A stretch of 64,000 nt of DNA. It comes from UBA12077 sp963665525 (lineage in GTDB: Bacteria; Bacteroidota; Bacteroidia; Bacteroidales; UBA12077). A program made the translations under genes and the position numbers. The stretch spans positions 3,844,001-3,908,000 of the forward strand of contig OY762280.1 in the NCBI GenBank assembly GCA_963665525.1, written 5' to 3'. Shown piece by piece: positions 17,208 to 25,836 of the stretch. How positions within the stretch are numbered: the first letter of the stretch is position 1; the number at the start of each line of letters is the position of its first letter. The notes beneath the pieces are model-generated. The model saw nothing but the letters and a program-made list of their open reading frames with translations. It was not told the DNA's origin and searched no databases.

Positions 17208-17390
17208 TCTTTTTGATTTTTTTTGTTTTGATTGGTATTCTTCAACTCGTTTTACCATAAGTGCAAACTGAGCAAACAGAAATAAGCTTCTTGGCATAAA
17301 GTGAAGTGTTATTTCATCATTTTCTATTAGGTTTTTATTTGTTTTCATTTCTATTGATATTAAAATTCGTATTTGTGTTGTCTTTTAATG

Positions 17391-17422
17391 ATGACAACCG
17401 AATTTTTACTTACCTCTATCCG
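17391..17422 (-). promoter_or_regulatory. Bipartite ECF-type promoter element, copy 2
   Basis: Reading the minus strand: CGGATAGAGGTAA, a 12-bp spacer, then TTGTCAT. The same 20 bases with the same spacer length occur upstream of fecR (20656-20687). Layout and spacing fit -35 and -10 boxes of an ECF sigma factor. It would drive the surface-repeat protein and TonB receptor genes. Confidence 0.7.
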
Positions 17423-17500
17423 AAATCGAAAAAAATGAAAAAAAGTAAAAGAAATATTGAAACACTTATGTAATAGTGGGATGTATGAATATATTTTTAT

Positions 17501-17529
17501 CTTTTCTAAAGTTTTAAACTTTAGAAAAG
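17501..17529. repeat. 29-bp perfect inverted repeat after the STN gene
   Basis: Arms CTTTTCTAAAGTTT and AAACTTTAGAAAAG are perfectly complementary around one T. It starts 25 bp beyond the STN-gene stop. There is no clean T-tract after it on the minus strand, so it may be a weak terminator, an mRNA 3-prime stabiliser or a protein site. Confidence 0.6.
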
Positions 17530-17553
17530 TAAGGGGATATTATTCTTTAAATT

Positions 17554-19635
17554 TTATAATGTAAATGAAACTCCTAAATTTCCACCTACCCACATTTTAA
17601 CTTGAGTATCAGAAAAGGTTTCGTTGTAGAACGAATATGGAGCAAAGTTTTGAAATGATTTTGTATTGTTATCCATTGAAATAACCGATACATTTAATGA
17701 AGGACCTACAAATGCGGAGATTTGATCTGAAATATAGAAATCAAGATTAGCATTTATCCTATTGATAGTACCTGTTAAATTGAAAGAACTATTTTCGAAA
17801 CTTAACCCAGAAGACAAGTCAATATCGATAGAGTTTGCTTCAATAATTAAGTCAGATGATAATTCAAGGTTTAGTTTTACTTTATTGCTAATATTTCGTT
17901 GTGTTCCTATTCCATATCCAACAGCAATGTTATTATTATAATCATAACCAATTCTAATTGAGTTGTACAACTTTTCGAGTCCCATTTTATAGGCTATGTT
18001 TGTATAAAAAACATCATTAGCAGAAAGCTCAAATCGATGTAATCCTTTTTTCACAAAAGAAAATACGCCAATAGGCAAACCACTTTCAATGGTGTCTGAA
18101 ATATTAAATATAGCAATTTGATAACCATTCACTTTTTTGGCATAATTAAAATATCCGGCCAACTGAACACCATTCATTTCTTCTTTGGCTACATTTCCAT
18201 AACCAGAAAGTTGAAATTTACCTCCCGTTTCACCAATATTTATCCCACCAGCTAATTGTCCTCCGGTAACTTCTTCGTTAGAGATGTTTAAGAATCCGGC
18301 AATTTGTGTTCCTTTTACAGAATTGCCATAATTAGCAAAACCACCTATTTGTCCCCAGTTAACATCACCTTTGGCAAAGTTTGCAAATCCGGATATTTGT
18401 CCACCGTCAACATTATCACAATAATTAGCAAAGCCACTAACTTGACCTAGTTTAACATCTTTAACAGCAACATTTACAAATCCTGTAAGCTGTACTCCAT
18501 CTGCGTTCTGAGTAGTAACATTATTAAACCCTGATATTTGAACACCGTTCATGTATCCATGCAAAGTATTATTAAATCCGGCAAGCTGAACACCATTTAA
18601 GGTGTCTAATACAACGTTACTCATACCTGCAATTTGAGTACCTGTAACCGATCCACTATTTAAGTTAAACATTCCGGCTAGCTGAAAAGGATTGGTGTTT
18701 CCGCCAACAATATTGGCCATACCACTAATTTGCGACCCTCTTACATCACGTCGCACAATATTTAGCATACCACCGATTTCAAATCCGTTTACGCCACCAG
18801 AGTAACCTGCCAAAACATTAAATGAGAGCGTGTTATCAACAGAGCCGCTAAGTTTTCTATTGGTTCCTATGTAGGGTATGAATGAAATTTGGGCTAGTTT
18901 TCTGTCATGAATAATTAAGTTGTCGGATATGATTTTAGATTCGTTAGGTACTAAAATATCAACAACTGGTCTGCTATGAATATTTTCTAGCTTAACATGC
19001 TTGGTTTCTAATTTCTGAATTGGTGTAATTCGGGGATGAAGTGAAATATCGAAAGAATTCTCGTGAATAGGTTGAACCATAATTACTGTGTCGAGAAATC
19101 CGGCTTTACTATAACTTAAGCCAAGAGTGTTTTTCTCAGCAGGAAGAGTTAATGAATAAAAACCTTCCGAATTAGATAAGGCTACTACTCGGCCATCAAT
19201 TTCGTAAACGGTTGCTTCTTTAATTTTTTCTCCTGTACGTGAATTGATTACGTAACCTGTTATGATATAGTTGTTTGGAATATTATTTGAAATAATTTCT
19301 TTGGTTTGATTCTTTTTACTTAAAATAATATGACTTCCTACAAGTTTAAATCGAACTGTATTGTCGAACAGTTGATTTATTGAACGTGCTACAGGTTTGT
19401 TTTCAACATGAAGTGATACTAATCTTTGTTCATCGAAATTTTTTGAATTGTACGAAAAGGTAAAACCACCAGCTTCTGAAATAATATCTAGTCCTTTTTT
19501 TAAGGGAACATCTGTAAACGATACTGAAATACGTTTATATAAATAGTTCGTTTGTGAAATTGCAATATTATTCCAAAGAGTTAAAACTAATATAAGAATG
19601 CTAAGACGATTAAATATTTTTTTCGTGGCAGCCAT
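17554..19635 (-). CDS. STN domain / carboxypeptidase-like domain / surface-repeat fusion protein
   Basis: 693 residues. A signal peptide (about 1-27, ending NNIAISQ) is followed by an STN (secretin/TonB short N-terminal) domain at about 33-105 (VSFTDVPLKKGLDIISEAGG), a CarboxypepD_reg-like domain at about 122-200 (ITGYVINSRTGEKIKEATVY), then about 14 G-x-Q-x-x-G-x-x-N units (about 270-510) and a barrel-like C-terminus ending SFTL. In FecA-type signalling the STN domain touches the FecR anti-sigma protein; here it is attached to an LA_2272-like surface protein and not to a TonB receptor barrel. The gene overlaps fecR by 26 bp, so the two are co-translated. I infer that this protein is the sensor or signal input for the FecR/sigma pair. 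Confidence 0.82.
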   Translation of the reverse strand: MAATKKIFNRLSILILVLTLWNNIAISQTNYLYKRISVSFTDVPLKKGLDIISEAGGFTFSYNSKNFDEQRLVSLHVENKPVARSINQLFDNTVRFKLVGSHIILSKKNQTKEIISNNIPNNYIITGYVINSRTGEKIKEATVYEIDGRVVALSNSEGFYSLTLPAEKNTLGLSYSKAGFLDTVIMVQPIHENSFDISLHPRITPIQKLETKHVKLENIHSRPVVDILVPNESKIISDNLIIHDRKLAQISFIPYIGTNRKLSGSVDNTLSFNVLAGYSGGVNGFEIGGMLNIVRRDVRGSQISGMANIVGGNTNPFQLAGMFNLNSGSVTGTQIAGMSNVVLDTLNGVQLAGFNNTLHGYMNGVQISGFNNVTTQNADGVQLTGFVNVAVKDVKLGQVSGFANYCDNVDGGQISGFANFAKGDVNWGQIGGFANYGNSVKGTQIAGFLNISNEEVTGGQLAGGINIGETGGKFQLSGYGNVAKEEMNGVQLAGYFNYAKKVNGYQIAIFNISDTIESGLPIGVFSFVKKGLHRFELSANDVFYTNIAYKMGLEKLYNSIRIGYDYNNNIAVGYGIGTQRNISNKVKLNLELSSDLIIEANSIDIDLSSGLSFENSSFNLTGTINRINANLDFYISDQISAFVGPSLNVSVISMDNNTKSFQNFAPYSFYNETFSDTQVKMWVGGNLGVSFTL

Positions 19636-20641
19636 TACCTTTAATAGTATATATGTTATTTTCCTTTACATATTCAAAATCAAATGTAGCAGCAATTACT
19701 TCTATAATATTGTCGATAGAATTGTTTGTGAATGTTGTAGATAATCTGCAATTGTAAATATTTTTATCACTTACTTTTATTTCAACATTATAATAGTTTT
19801 CGATTAAACTAAATACCTTTTTCAGATCTGTATCATTAAATATTAAGGTATAGTTCATCCAAAATAATTCATCGGGAATATTTTCTGCTACGTAAACCGG
19901 AGTTTTATCTTTCCAGGAAACTTTTCCTTTCTCACCGGCTTTTAATAATATCTCGGTAGTATCCATTGATTCAGAATCGACAGTAAATAGCTTAACTAAA
20001 CCTTCGGTAACAATTACTTCGATTTCAGAATTTTCGTAAGCTTTAACGTTAAACGAGGTTCCTAAAACTTGAATAAAAGCATTTTCAGCTTCAATGATAA
20101 AAGGTTTTTCTTTGTTGTGCTCAACATTAAAGAAAGCTTCTCCTTCAAGTTTTACTCTACGTTCGTTATTTTTAAATTGCTCTGGATACGAGATATTCGA
20201 GTTTGCATTTAATGCAATCTGAGTTCCGTCAGGTAAAGTGTCGTTGATGACTTCTTGTAAACTTGCAATATGTAATTGCTGTAACGGAGTTGGTTTTATC
20301 AACAGTTGATAAACCGCAATAAGCATTATGACAGCAGCTGCGGCACTTGAACTTATCCATACTAATCTAGATTTTAATGAAATAGTTTTGTTTTTCTCAT
20401 TCTCAACCATATCAACTCTGTCGGACATTTTGCTCCAGGCAGAAATCGCATCAACTGCAACAGGATGAGGAGTTAGTTTGCCCGATTCGGCCCAAACGGC
20501 TTCGTAACTATCTAATAGTTTTTGATTCTCATCAGATAACTCGAGCCACTCCTGAACTTGTTGCATTTCTTCTGCGTTAGCTTCCCCTAAGAGAAATCGC
20601 AAAAGCTGCTTTTCATCGATATGTTCAGAGTTTTTATTCAT
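19610..20641 (-). CDS. FecR-family anti-sigma factor
   Basis: 343 residues. A cytoplasmic N-terminal region (EKQLLRFLLGEANAEEMQQV) is followed by one membrane segment (about 93-113, WISSSAAAAVIMLIAVYQLL) and a periplasmic FecR domain (NDTLPDGTQIALNANSNISY, about 138-157), then a C-terminal DUF4974-like region (LIFNDTDLKKVFSLIENYYN). FecR proteins hold or activate an ECF sigma factor in response to a periplasmic contact, usually the STN domain of an outer-membrane protein. The adjacent genes encode exactly these partners. Start ATG 20641 lies 15 bp downstream of a candidate ECF promoter, so the gene may be autoregulated apart from the sigma gene. Confidence 0.93.
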   Translation of the reverse strand: MNKNSEHIDEKQLLRFLLGEANAEEMQQVQEWLELSDENQKLLDSYEAVWAESGKLTPHPVAVDAISAWSKMSDRVDMVENEKNKTISLKSRLVWISSSAAAAVIMLIAVYQLLIKPTPLQQLHIASLQEVINDTLPDGTQIALNANSNISYPEQFKNNERRVKLEGEAFFNVEHNKEKPFIIEAENAFIQVLGTSFNVKAYENSEIEVIVTEGLVKLFTVDSESMDTTEILLKAGEKGKVSWKDKTPVYVAENIPDELFWMNYTLIFNDTDLKKVFSLIENYYNVEIKVSDKNIYNCRLSTTFTNNSIDNIIEVIAATFDFEYVKENNIYTIKGNGCHEKNI

Positions 20642-20655
20642 TCTTTATCATTAGT

Positions 20656-20687
20656 ATGACAATTCATTTACGGTTTACCTCTATCCG
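20656..20687 (-). promoter_or_regulatory. Bipartite ECF-type promoter element, copy 1 (before fecR)
   Basis: Minus strand: CGGATAGAGGTAA, 12-bp spacer, TTGTCAT, matching the element at 17391-17422 at all 20 box positions. It overlaps the stop codon of the sigma gene and ends 15 bp before the fecR start. Confidence 0.7.
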
Positions 20688-21256
20688 TTTTTAAAAAAAT
20701 TACTAAAAAATATGATAATCCATGGTAGATAGTCTTTTAGTTCGGTTCGTAAGAACTTAAGTGCTTTTACCATTTGATTTTCTACAGTACTAACTGATAT
20801 ATTTAACTTTTCTGCTATTTCCTTATATTTTAACCCATCGTAGCGACTTAAGATGAATACTTTTTTTCTTTCGATAGGTAACTGATCGATAGCAGCTCTG
20901 ATTTTTTGATCCAGTTCCGAAACAATCATTTCATCTTCCGAAGATAATTCATCATCACGCTCGTATTCGTGCTGGATTTTGTAGTCCTCACGAATATTTA
21001 CATGTTTTAATACATTTAAACTGGCATTACGAACCGCTCTAAAAAGATAACTTTGAATGGATGATGAAATAACAAGATTTTCACGATTAGTCCACAGTTT
21101 AAATAAAACTTCTTGTATAACTTCTTCCGAAGCATCAACATCTTTCAGGAAATTATTGGCATAAGCACACAAATTGCTGTAATGATCATTAAACAGCTTT
21201 TCAAAATCGGCTTTTGATTCAATTCTGAAACCTATATGTGTGCTTGTTTCGGTCAT
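20681..21256 (-). CDS. ECF RNA polymerase sigma factor (FecI-like, Bacteroidota type)
   Basis: 191 residues. Region 2 is DFEKLFNDHYSNLCAYANNFL with EEVIQEVLFKLWTNRENL (about 17-66); region 4 is IDQLPIERKKVFILSRYDGL with KEIAEKLNISVSTVENQMVK (about 117-160), a helix-turn-helix that reads the -35 box. A hydrophobic C-terminal tail (PWIIIFFSNFF) is common in Bacteroidota members. It is the first gene of the sigma/FecR/STN unit and is separated from metG by a GC-rich hairpin. The likely target promoter is the 32-bp element present twice downstream; this is inference from position and spacing. Confidence 0.94.
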   Translation of the reverse strand: MTETSTHIGFRIESKADFEKLFNDHYSNLCAYANNFLKDVDASEEVIQEVLFKLWTNRENLVISSSIQSYLFRAVRNASLNVLKHVNIREDYKIQHEYERDDELSSEDEMIVSELDQKIRAAIDQLPIERKKVFILSRYDGLKYKEIAEKLNISVSTVENQMVKALKFLRTELKDYLPWIIIFFSNFFKNG

Positions 21257-21263
21257 ATAAAAG

Positions 21264-21284
21264 TCCCCCTTTTAAAAAGGGGGA
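21264..21284 (-). terminator. GC-rich hairpin between metG and the sigma gene
   Basis: Minus strand: TCCCCCTTTTT pairs with AAAAGGGGGA as a near-perfect 10-bp stem, followed by CTTTTAT; a further CCCCCTAAAT copy precedes it. It begins 15 bp after the metG stop and fits a terminator. The sequence type (GGGGGATTTAGGGGGAT) also resembles interspersed repeats of many genomes. Confidence 0.6.
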
Positions 21285-21298
21285 TTTAGGGGGATTAT

Positions 21299-23347
21299 TT
21301 AACTAACACCTGATCCGTTGGTTGTTTTTTCATCAGGAATCACAAAATTTAACTTTCCGCTGGCATCTTGAGCCATAAGAATCATTCCTTGCGATTCAAT
21401 TCCACGAATTTTACGTGGTTCCAGATTAACAAGAATGCTTACTTGTTTTCCGATGATATCTTCAGGTTTATGATCTACAGCAATTCCGGAAACAACAGTT
21501 CGTTGATCAATTCCTGTATCAATTTTAAGTTTAAGTAACTTGTCAGTTTTTGGAACTTTCTCAGCTTCTAAAATAGTACCTACACGAATATCCATTTTCA
21601 TGAAATCGTCGAACGTGCAATTTTCTTTTGCTGGCTCAACTTTTACTTCTGCTGCTTCGTTTGCTTTTTTAGAATCCATCAATTTCTGAATTTGTTTTTC
21701 AATTTCTTCGTCTTCGATTTTTTCGAAAAGTAAGCTTGCTTTATTTATTGTATGTCCAATTTCGATTAAATCATTTTTGCCTGCCAACTCCCAATCCAGT
21801 TTTTCAATGTTTAAAAATCCTCTTAATTTTTCACAAGTGAAAGGTAAGAAAGGTTCCATAATGATGGATAAAGCTGCAGTAATCTGAATAGAAATATTCA
21901 TAATAGTTTTAACACGCTCTTCGTCGGTTTTAATAACTTTCCAAGGTTCAGTGTCAGCAAGGTATTTGTTTCCTAACCGAGCTAAGTCCATTGCTATTTT
22001 AACTGCTTCGCGGAAGCGGAAGTTCTCAATACTTTTTTCTAAATTTCCTTTAATTACAGAAATTTCTGCTAATGTTTCTTTGTCGAAATCGGTTAGTTCT
22101 CCGCAAGCAGGAACTTTCCCTTCGTAATATTTATGAGTAAGAACCAAAGTTCTGTTTACAAAATTTCCCAAAATAGCAACTAATTCACTGTTATTTCTTC
22201 CCTGGAAATCTTTCCATGTAAAATCATTATCTTTTTGCTCAGGTGAGTTTGCACAGATAGTATAGCGCAGCACATCTTGCTTACCTGGGAAATCTTCCAA
22301 ATATTCATGAATCCAAACAGCCCAGTTTCTAGATGTTGAAAGTTTATCTCCTTCTAAGTTTAAAAATTCATTTGCTGGAACATTGTCAGGTAAAATATAA
22401 TCACCATGTGCTTTAAGCATGGATGGGAATATTAAACAGTGGAAAACAATATTATCTTTTCCAATAAAGTGAATCAGTCTTGAATCATCGCTTTGCCAGT
22501 AATCTTTCCAGTTTTTTCCGTTTTCTTTCGCCCAGGCTTTGGTGGCTGAAATATATCCAATAGGAGCATCGAACCAAACATATAGAACTTTTCCGTCAGC
22601 ACCTTCAACAGGAACTGGAACACCCCAATCTAAATCGCGGGTTACTGCACGTGGTTGTAATCCTGCGTTTAACCAAGATTTACATTGTCCATAAACATTC
22701 GATTTCCAATCCGATTTGTGAGAGTCGATCCATTTTTCTAACCATTCACCTTGATATTTTTCTAAATCTAAATACCAATGTTTGGTAGTTTTTAAAACAG
22801 GAGCAGCGCCACTTAATTTAGATTTTGGATTAATTAATTCGCGAGGACTTAAGCTTGTTCCGCACTTCTCGCACTGATCACCATAAGCTTCTTCGAAACC
22901 ACACTTAGGACAAGTACCTGTTATATATCTGTCGGCTAAGAACTGTTGTTCTTGTTCATCGAAAAATTGTTCTTCTTCTTTTTCGATAAACTCACCTTTG
23001 TCATTCATGTTTTTGAAAAATTCCGAAGCTGTTTCTTTGTGCAAAGGATCCGAAGTGCGATGATAAATATCAAAAGCAATTCCAAATTCTTCGAAGGCTT
23101 TTTTAATCATTCCATTGTAACGATCAACCACATCTTGAGGAGAAATACCTTCTTTCTTTGCGCGAAGTGTTATAGGCACACCATGCTCATCAGATCCACA
23201 AATAAAGGCTACGTCGTTTCCTTTTAACTTCAAATATCTCACATAAATATCAGCAGGTAAATATGCTCCGGCAATGTGTCCTAAATGTAAAGGTCCGTTA
23301 GCATATGGTAGTGCCGATGTTATCAAATAGCGCTTTGGATTTTTCAT
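21299..23347 (-). CDS. metG: Methionyl-tRNA synthetase
   Basis: The start is set at ATG 23347 (682 residues, MKNPKRYLITSALPYANG); an upstream in-frame start adds 14 residues unlike the family. MetG charges tRNA-Met. HIGH motif: PLHLGHIAG (about 19-27). Zinc knuckle: CPKCG and CEKCG (about 145-165). KMSKS variant: DKLSTSRNW (about 336-344). The C-terminus carries a tRNA-binding OB-fold domain (TFDDFMKMDIRVGTILEAEK, from about 583) as in dimeric MetG. Gene ends are clear and the next gene downstream is the ECF sigma factor. Confidence 0.98.
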   Translation of the reverse strand: MKNPKRYLITSALPYANGPLHLGHIAGAYLPADIYVRYLKLKGNDVAFICGSDEHGVPITLRAKKEGISPQDVVDRYNGMIKKAFEEFGIAFDIYHRTSDPLHKETASEFFKNMNDKGEFIEKEEEQFFDEQEQQFLADRYITGTCPKCGFEEAYGDQCEKCGTSLSPRELINPKSKLSGAAPVLKTTKHWYLDLEKYQGEWLEKWIDSHKSDWKSNVYGQCKSWLNAGLQPRAVTRDLDWGVPVPVEGADGKVLYVWFDAPIGYISATKAWAKENGKNWKDYWQSDDSRLIHFIGKDNIVFHCLIFPSMLKAHGDYILPDNVPANEFLNLEGDKLSTSRNWAVWIHEYLEDFPGKQDVLRYTICANSPEQKDNDFTWKDFQGRNNSELVAILGNFVNRTLVLTHKYYEGKVPACGELTDFDKETLAEISVIKGNLEKSIENFRFREAVKIAMDLARLGNKYLADTEPWKVIKTDEERVKTIMNISIQITAALSIIMEPFLPFTCEKLRGFLNIEKLDWELAGKNDLIEIGHTINKASLLFEKIEDEEIEKQIQKLMDSKKANEAAEVKVEPAKENCTFDDFMKMDIRVGTILEAEKVPKTDKLLKLKIDTGIDQRTVVSGIAVDHKPEDIIGKQVSILVNLEPRKIRGIESQGMILMAQDASGKLNFVIPDEKTTNGSGVS

Positions 23348-23459
23348 TTTTATATTTCGATTTTTAATATTTTCCTGAACATCCGACAAATATACAAAGG
23401 AATTATTTTTTACATCATATATTTATTACTTAGTTTTACGATGATTAATACTTTTGAAT

Positions 23460-24362
23460 ATGATTACACCAGCAAGTTTAAATAAAGGTGATAAAATAGG
23501 AATTGTAGCTCCAGCCCGAAAAATTTACATGAACGAAATTGAAGCTTCGATCAAGGTTTTCGAACGGTGGGGTTTAGAAGTTGAGTTGAGTAAAAATCTT
23601 TTTGCTCAACATAAACAGTTTGCAGGTACCGATGTACAAAGGGCAGAAGATTTACAATATATGATGGATAATCCTGACATTAAAGCTACTGTTTGTGCTC
23701 GTGGCGGATATGGAACGGTTAAAACATTAAAACTACTCGATTTTTCGAAGTTTGTTCAGAATCCTAAATGGATTGTTGGTTATAGTGATATTACTGCTTT
23801 ACATGCCCATGTTAATCAAAACTTAGGTGTTAAAACCATTCATGGAACTATGCCTTTTAATTTTCCAAAAGATGCAACAGAAAATGAAGCTGTATTAACA
23901 TTGAAAAAGTCGTTGTTTGGAGAACAAAATATTTATAAAATTGATTCGCATGGATTTAATCGATCAGGAGAAGTAAAAGGAGAACTTATTGGCGGAAATT
24001 TATCTGTTTTATATAGTGTAGCAGGAACAAAATATGATATTGTTACAGCTGGAAAAATATTAGTGTTAGAGGATTTAGATGAATATTTGTATCATATCGA
24101 TCGTATGATGATGAATATGAAATACAGTGGCAAGCTTGAAAATCTGGAAGGATTAATTGTTGGAGGAATGACTGATATGAACGACAATCAAATTCCTTTT
24201 GGGAAAACGGCTTATGAAATTATTCGTGATGCTGTTAAGGATTATGATTATCCGATGTGTTTTAATTTTCCAGTTGGACATATCGAAAATAATTATTCAC
24301 TCGTTTTAGGAGGACAAGCAGACTTAAATATTCAGGAAACAAAAGTTGAGTTTAAGAATTAA
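23460..24362 (+). CDS. LD-carboxypeptidase (peptidase family S66)
   Basis: 300 residues from ATG 23460 (a TTG two codons earlier is the alternative). The family cuts the L,D bond of the peptidoglycan tetrapeptide during cell-wall recycling (LdcA) or disarms microcin C-type peptides (MccF). Catalytic residues are visible: serine in WIVGYSDITALH (about 106), glutamate in LVLEDLDEYLYH (about 202) and histidine in FPVGHIENNYS (about 274). The GGYG turn near residue 80 is conserved. It is cytosolic (no signal peptide). It stands alone; the downstream gene is convergent and overlaps by 4 bp at the stop codons. Confidence 0.93.
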   Translation: MITPASLNKGDKIGIVAPARKIYMNEIEASIKVFERWGLEVELSKNLFAQHKQFAGTDVQRAEDLQYMMDNPDIKATVCARGGYGTVKTLKLLDFSKFVQNPKWIVGYSDITALHAHVNQNLGVKTIHGTMPFNFPKDATENEAVLTLKKSLFGEQNIYKIDSHGFNRSGEVKGELIGGNLSVLYSVAGTKYDIVTAGKILVLEDLDEYLYHIDRMMMNMKYSGKLENLEGLIVGGMTDMNDNQIPFGKTAYEIIRDAVKDYDYPMCFNFPVGHIENNYSLVLGGQADLNIQETKVEFKN

Positions 24363-24991
24363 CGTAATACAAGTTTGCAGTCTGAAGGAATTGTAAATAT
24401 GTCATCATTGACGGTTTTATTGCTAATGTGTACTACATAAAGTCGCGATTTCTCTTTTCTTAAAAGAGTTCGTTCAACGCTTAACATTGGAAAGAAACCT
24501 TGAGTTTCAGGGATCTTTTCAAAAAATTCATATGTTTTATCAGTGCTATTAATTAAGCTAATTAATCGTTCAAAAAAGTAAAAGTTATCTTGCGATACCC
24601 AATAAGCAACTTCTGTATTTCTTTCTTTATTTTTTACTCGCCATTGATAACATAAATAATCATTTACTATTCGAGAGTTTTCAGTTTTTTGAATAATGAA
24701 ATTATCATTTTCAGCAAGTTTATTTTTATTAACTTCAATTTTAGAATAAAGTCTTTTTATAGGACACAATACATATATCTGTTCCGAACTTAGATTAATA
24801 TATAAAGATTGTTTTAAAGTATGGTTGTTATCAAATTTATCAATTCTAACATTGTCATTTTTTACAAAATATGTAAAATATGAAGTTTCGTATTGAGATT
24901 TTTGTATCATCTCAATGCTACCCTGAAATGCATCAATATCAGCATTAGCCGATACGAATAATAGTATGTAACTTAATAAAAAGTTAATCAT
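24359..24991 (-). CDS. Secreted DUF4412-like protein
   Basis: 210 residues with a signal peptide (about 1-18, FLLSYILLFVSANA). The mature part begins DAFQGSIEMIQKSQYETSYF and contains NDNVRIDKFD, LYINLSSEQIYVLCPIKRLY and a final IFTIPSDCKLVL, the strand layout of DUF4412 proteins (periplasmic LolA/LolB-like folds that bind hydrophobic ligands). Function is unknown in this family. The gene is convergent with the LD-carboxypeptidase and is monocistronic. Assignment rests on pattern and is moderately sure. Confidence 0.6.
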   Translation of the reverse strand: MINFLLSYILLFVSANADIDAFQGSIEMIQKSQYETSYFTYFVKNDNVRIDKFDNNHTLKQSLYINLSSEQIYVLCPIKRLYSKIEVNKNKLAENDNFIIQKTENSRIVNDYLCYQWRVKNKERNTEVAYWVSQDNFYFFERLISLINSTDKTYEFFEKIPETQGFFPMLSVERTLLRKEKSRLYVVHISNKTVNDDIFTIPSDCKLVLR

Positions 24992-25088
24992 AACTAAAAA
25001 TCAATTAATTTTATAAAACGATTTATTACCTAACCTATTTAGTACTTACCCAATTAGTTCTAAAAAGGTTGCAAAAATAAATAAAAAA

Positions 25089-25454
25089 ATGGCAGATCAT
25101 AATTTATTAGGGAAAAAAGGAGAAGAAATTGCTAGGCAATATCTTGTACAGCAGGGATATAAAGTAAGACACGCGAATTGGAGGTTTAAGAAAAATGAGA
25201 TTGATATCATTACAGAAAAAAATAACCTTTTGGTGGTTATAGAAGTTAAAACACGAAGTAATGATTATTTTGAAAGTCCAAAAGAAGCTGTTACCAGAAC
25301 AAAACAAAAATATATTATTACAGCAACAGAAGCATATATACAAGAGTTTGCTATTGATATGGAGGTTCGATTTGATATTGTTTCTGTATTAATTTCTGGG
25401 AATCAACAAAAAATTGAACATATTAAAGATGCGTTTCAGCCCAGCTTATTGTAA
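25089..25454 (+). CDS. YraN family (UPF0102) endonuclease-like protein
   Basis: 121 residues. The opening NLLGKKGEEIARQYLVQQGY and the core NEIDIITEKNNLLVVIEVKT (about 37-56) give the E-x-D...E-V-K pattern of a PD-(D/E)xK nuclease fold typical of YraN proteins, which are conserved but poorly understood and often lie beside DNA-processing genes. All catalytic-type residues are present. It is the first gene of a plus-strand cluster with the MmcQ-like and DUF502 genes (gaps of 11 and 17 bp). Confidence 0.92.
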   Translation: MADHNLLGKKGEEIARQYLVQQGYKVRHANWRFKKNEIDIITEKNNLLVVIEVKTRSNDYFESPKEAVTRTKQKYIITATEAYIQEFAIDMEVRFDIVSVLISGNQQKIEHIKDAFQPSLL

Positions 25455-25465
25455 ATTTGCTTACT

Positions 25466-25819
25466 ATGAATATTGAGGAATTTAGAGAATATTGTTTATC
25501 AAAGAAGGGTGTCACCGAAAGTTTCCCATTCGATGAGCAAACATTGGTTTTTAAAGCCATAAAGATGTTTGCTTTAACTAATATTGAAGGCGAATTTAGA
25601 GTTAACCTGAAATGTGATCCAGAAAGAGCAGTACAATTGCGCGAAGAATATCCGGATAATATTTTACCTGGTTATCATATGAGTAAGAAACATTGGAATA
25701 CTGTAATTGTTGAAGGTAGTGTTCCCGAAAAATTGATTTATGAATTAATAGATCATTCCTACCATTTAATAGTTCATTCTTTAACAAAGAAGCAAAAACA
25801 AGAATTAGATAATTTATAA
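25466..25819 (+). CDS. MmcQ/YjbR family protein
   Basis: 117 residues from ATG 25466 (a TTG nine bases earlier is possible). The pattern EEFREYCLSKKGVTESFPFD ... FALTNIEG ... VNLKCDPERAVQLREEYP ... GYHMSKKHWNTVIVEG is the full CyaY-like MmcQ/YjbR family fold. Members are small cytosolic proteins of uncertain role, sometimes called DNA-binding. Operon partner of yraN-like and DUF502 genes. Confidence 0.92.
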   Translation: MNIEEFREYCLSKKGVTESFPFDEQTLVFKAIKMFALTNIEGEFRVNLKCDPERAVQLREEYPDNILPGYHMSKKHWNTVIVEGSVPEKLIYELIDHSYHLIVHSLTKKQKQELDNL

Positions 25820-25836
25820 TTAAAAACCAAGATCTT

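Larger units (their letters stand above)
17208..17553 (-). other. Upstream region of the surface-repeat gene
   Basis: It contains an open extension of the downstream frame (17208-17348), the candidate ECF promoter (17391-17422) and a 29-bp inverted repeat (17501-17529). The extension encodes a hydrophobic, basic stretch (LHFMPRSLFLFAQFALMVKR) that is either an N-terminal extension or a fortuitous open frame. Confidence 0.55.
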
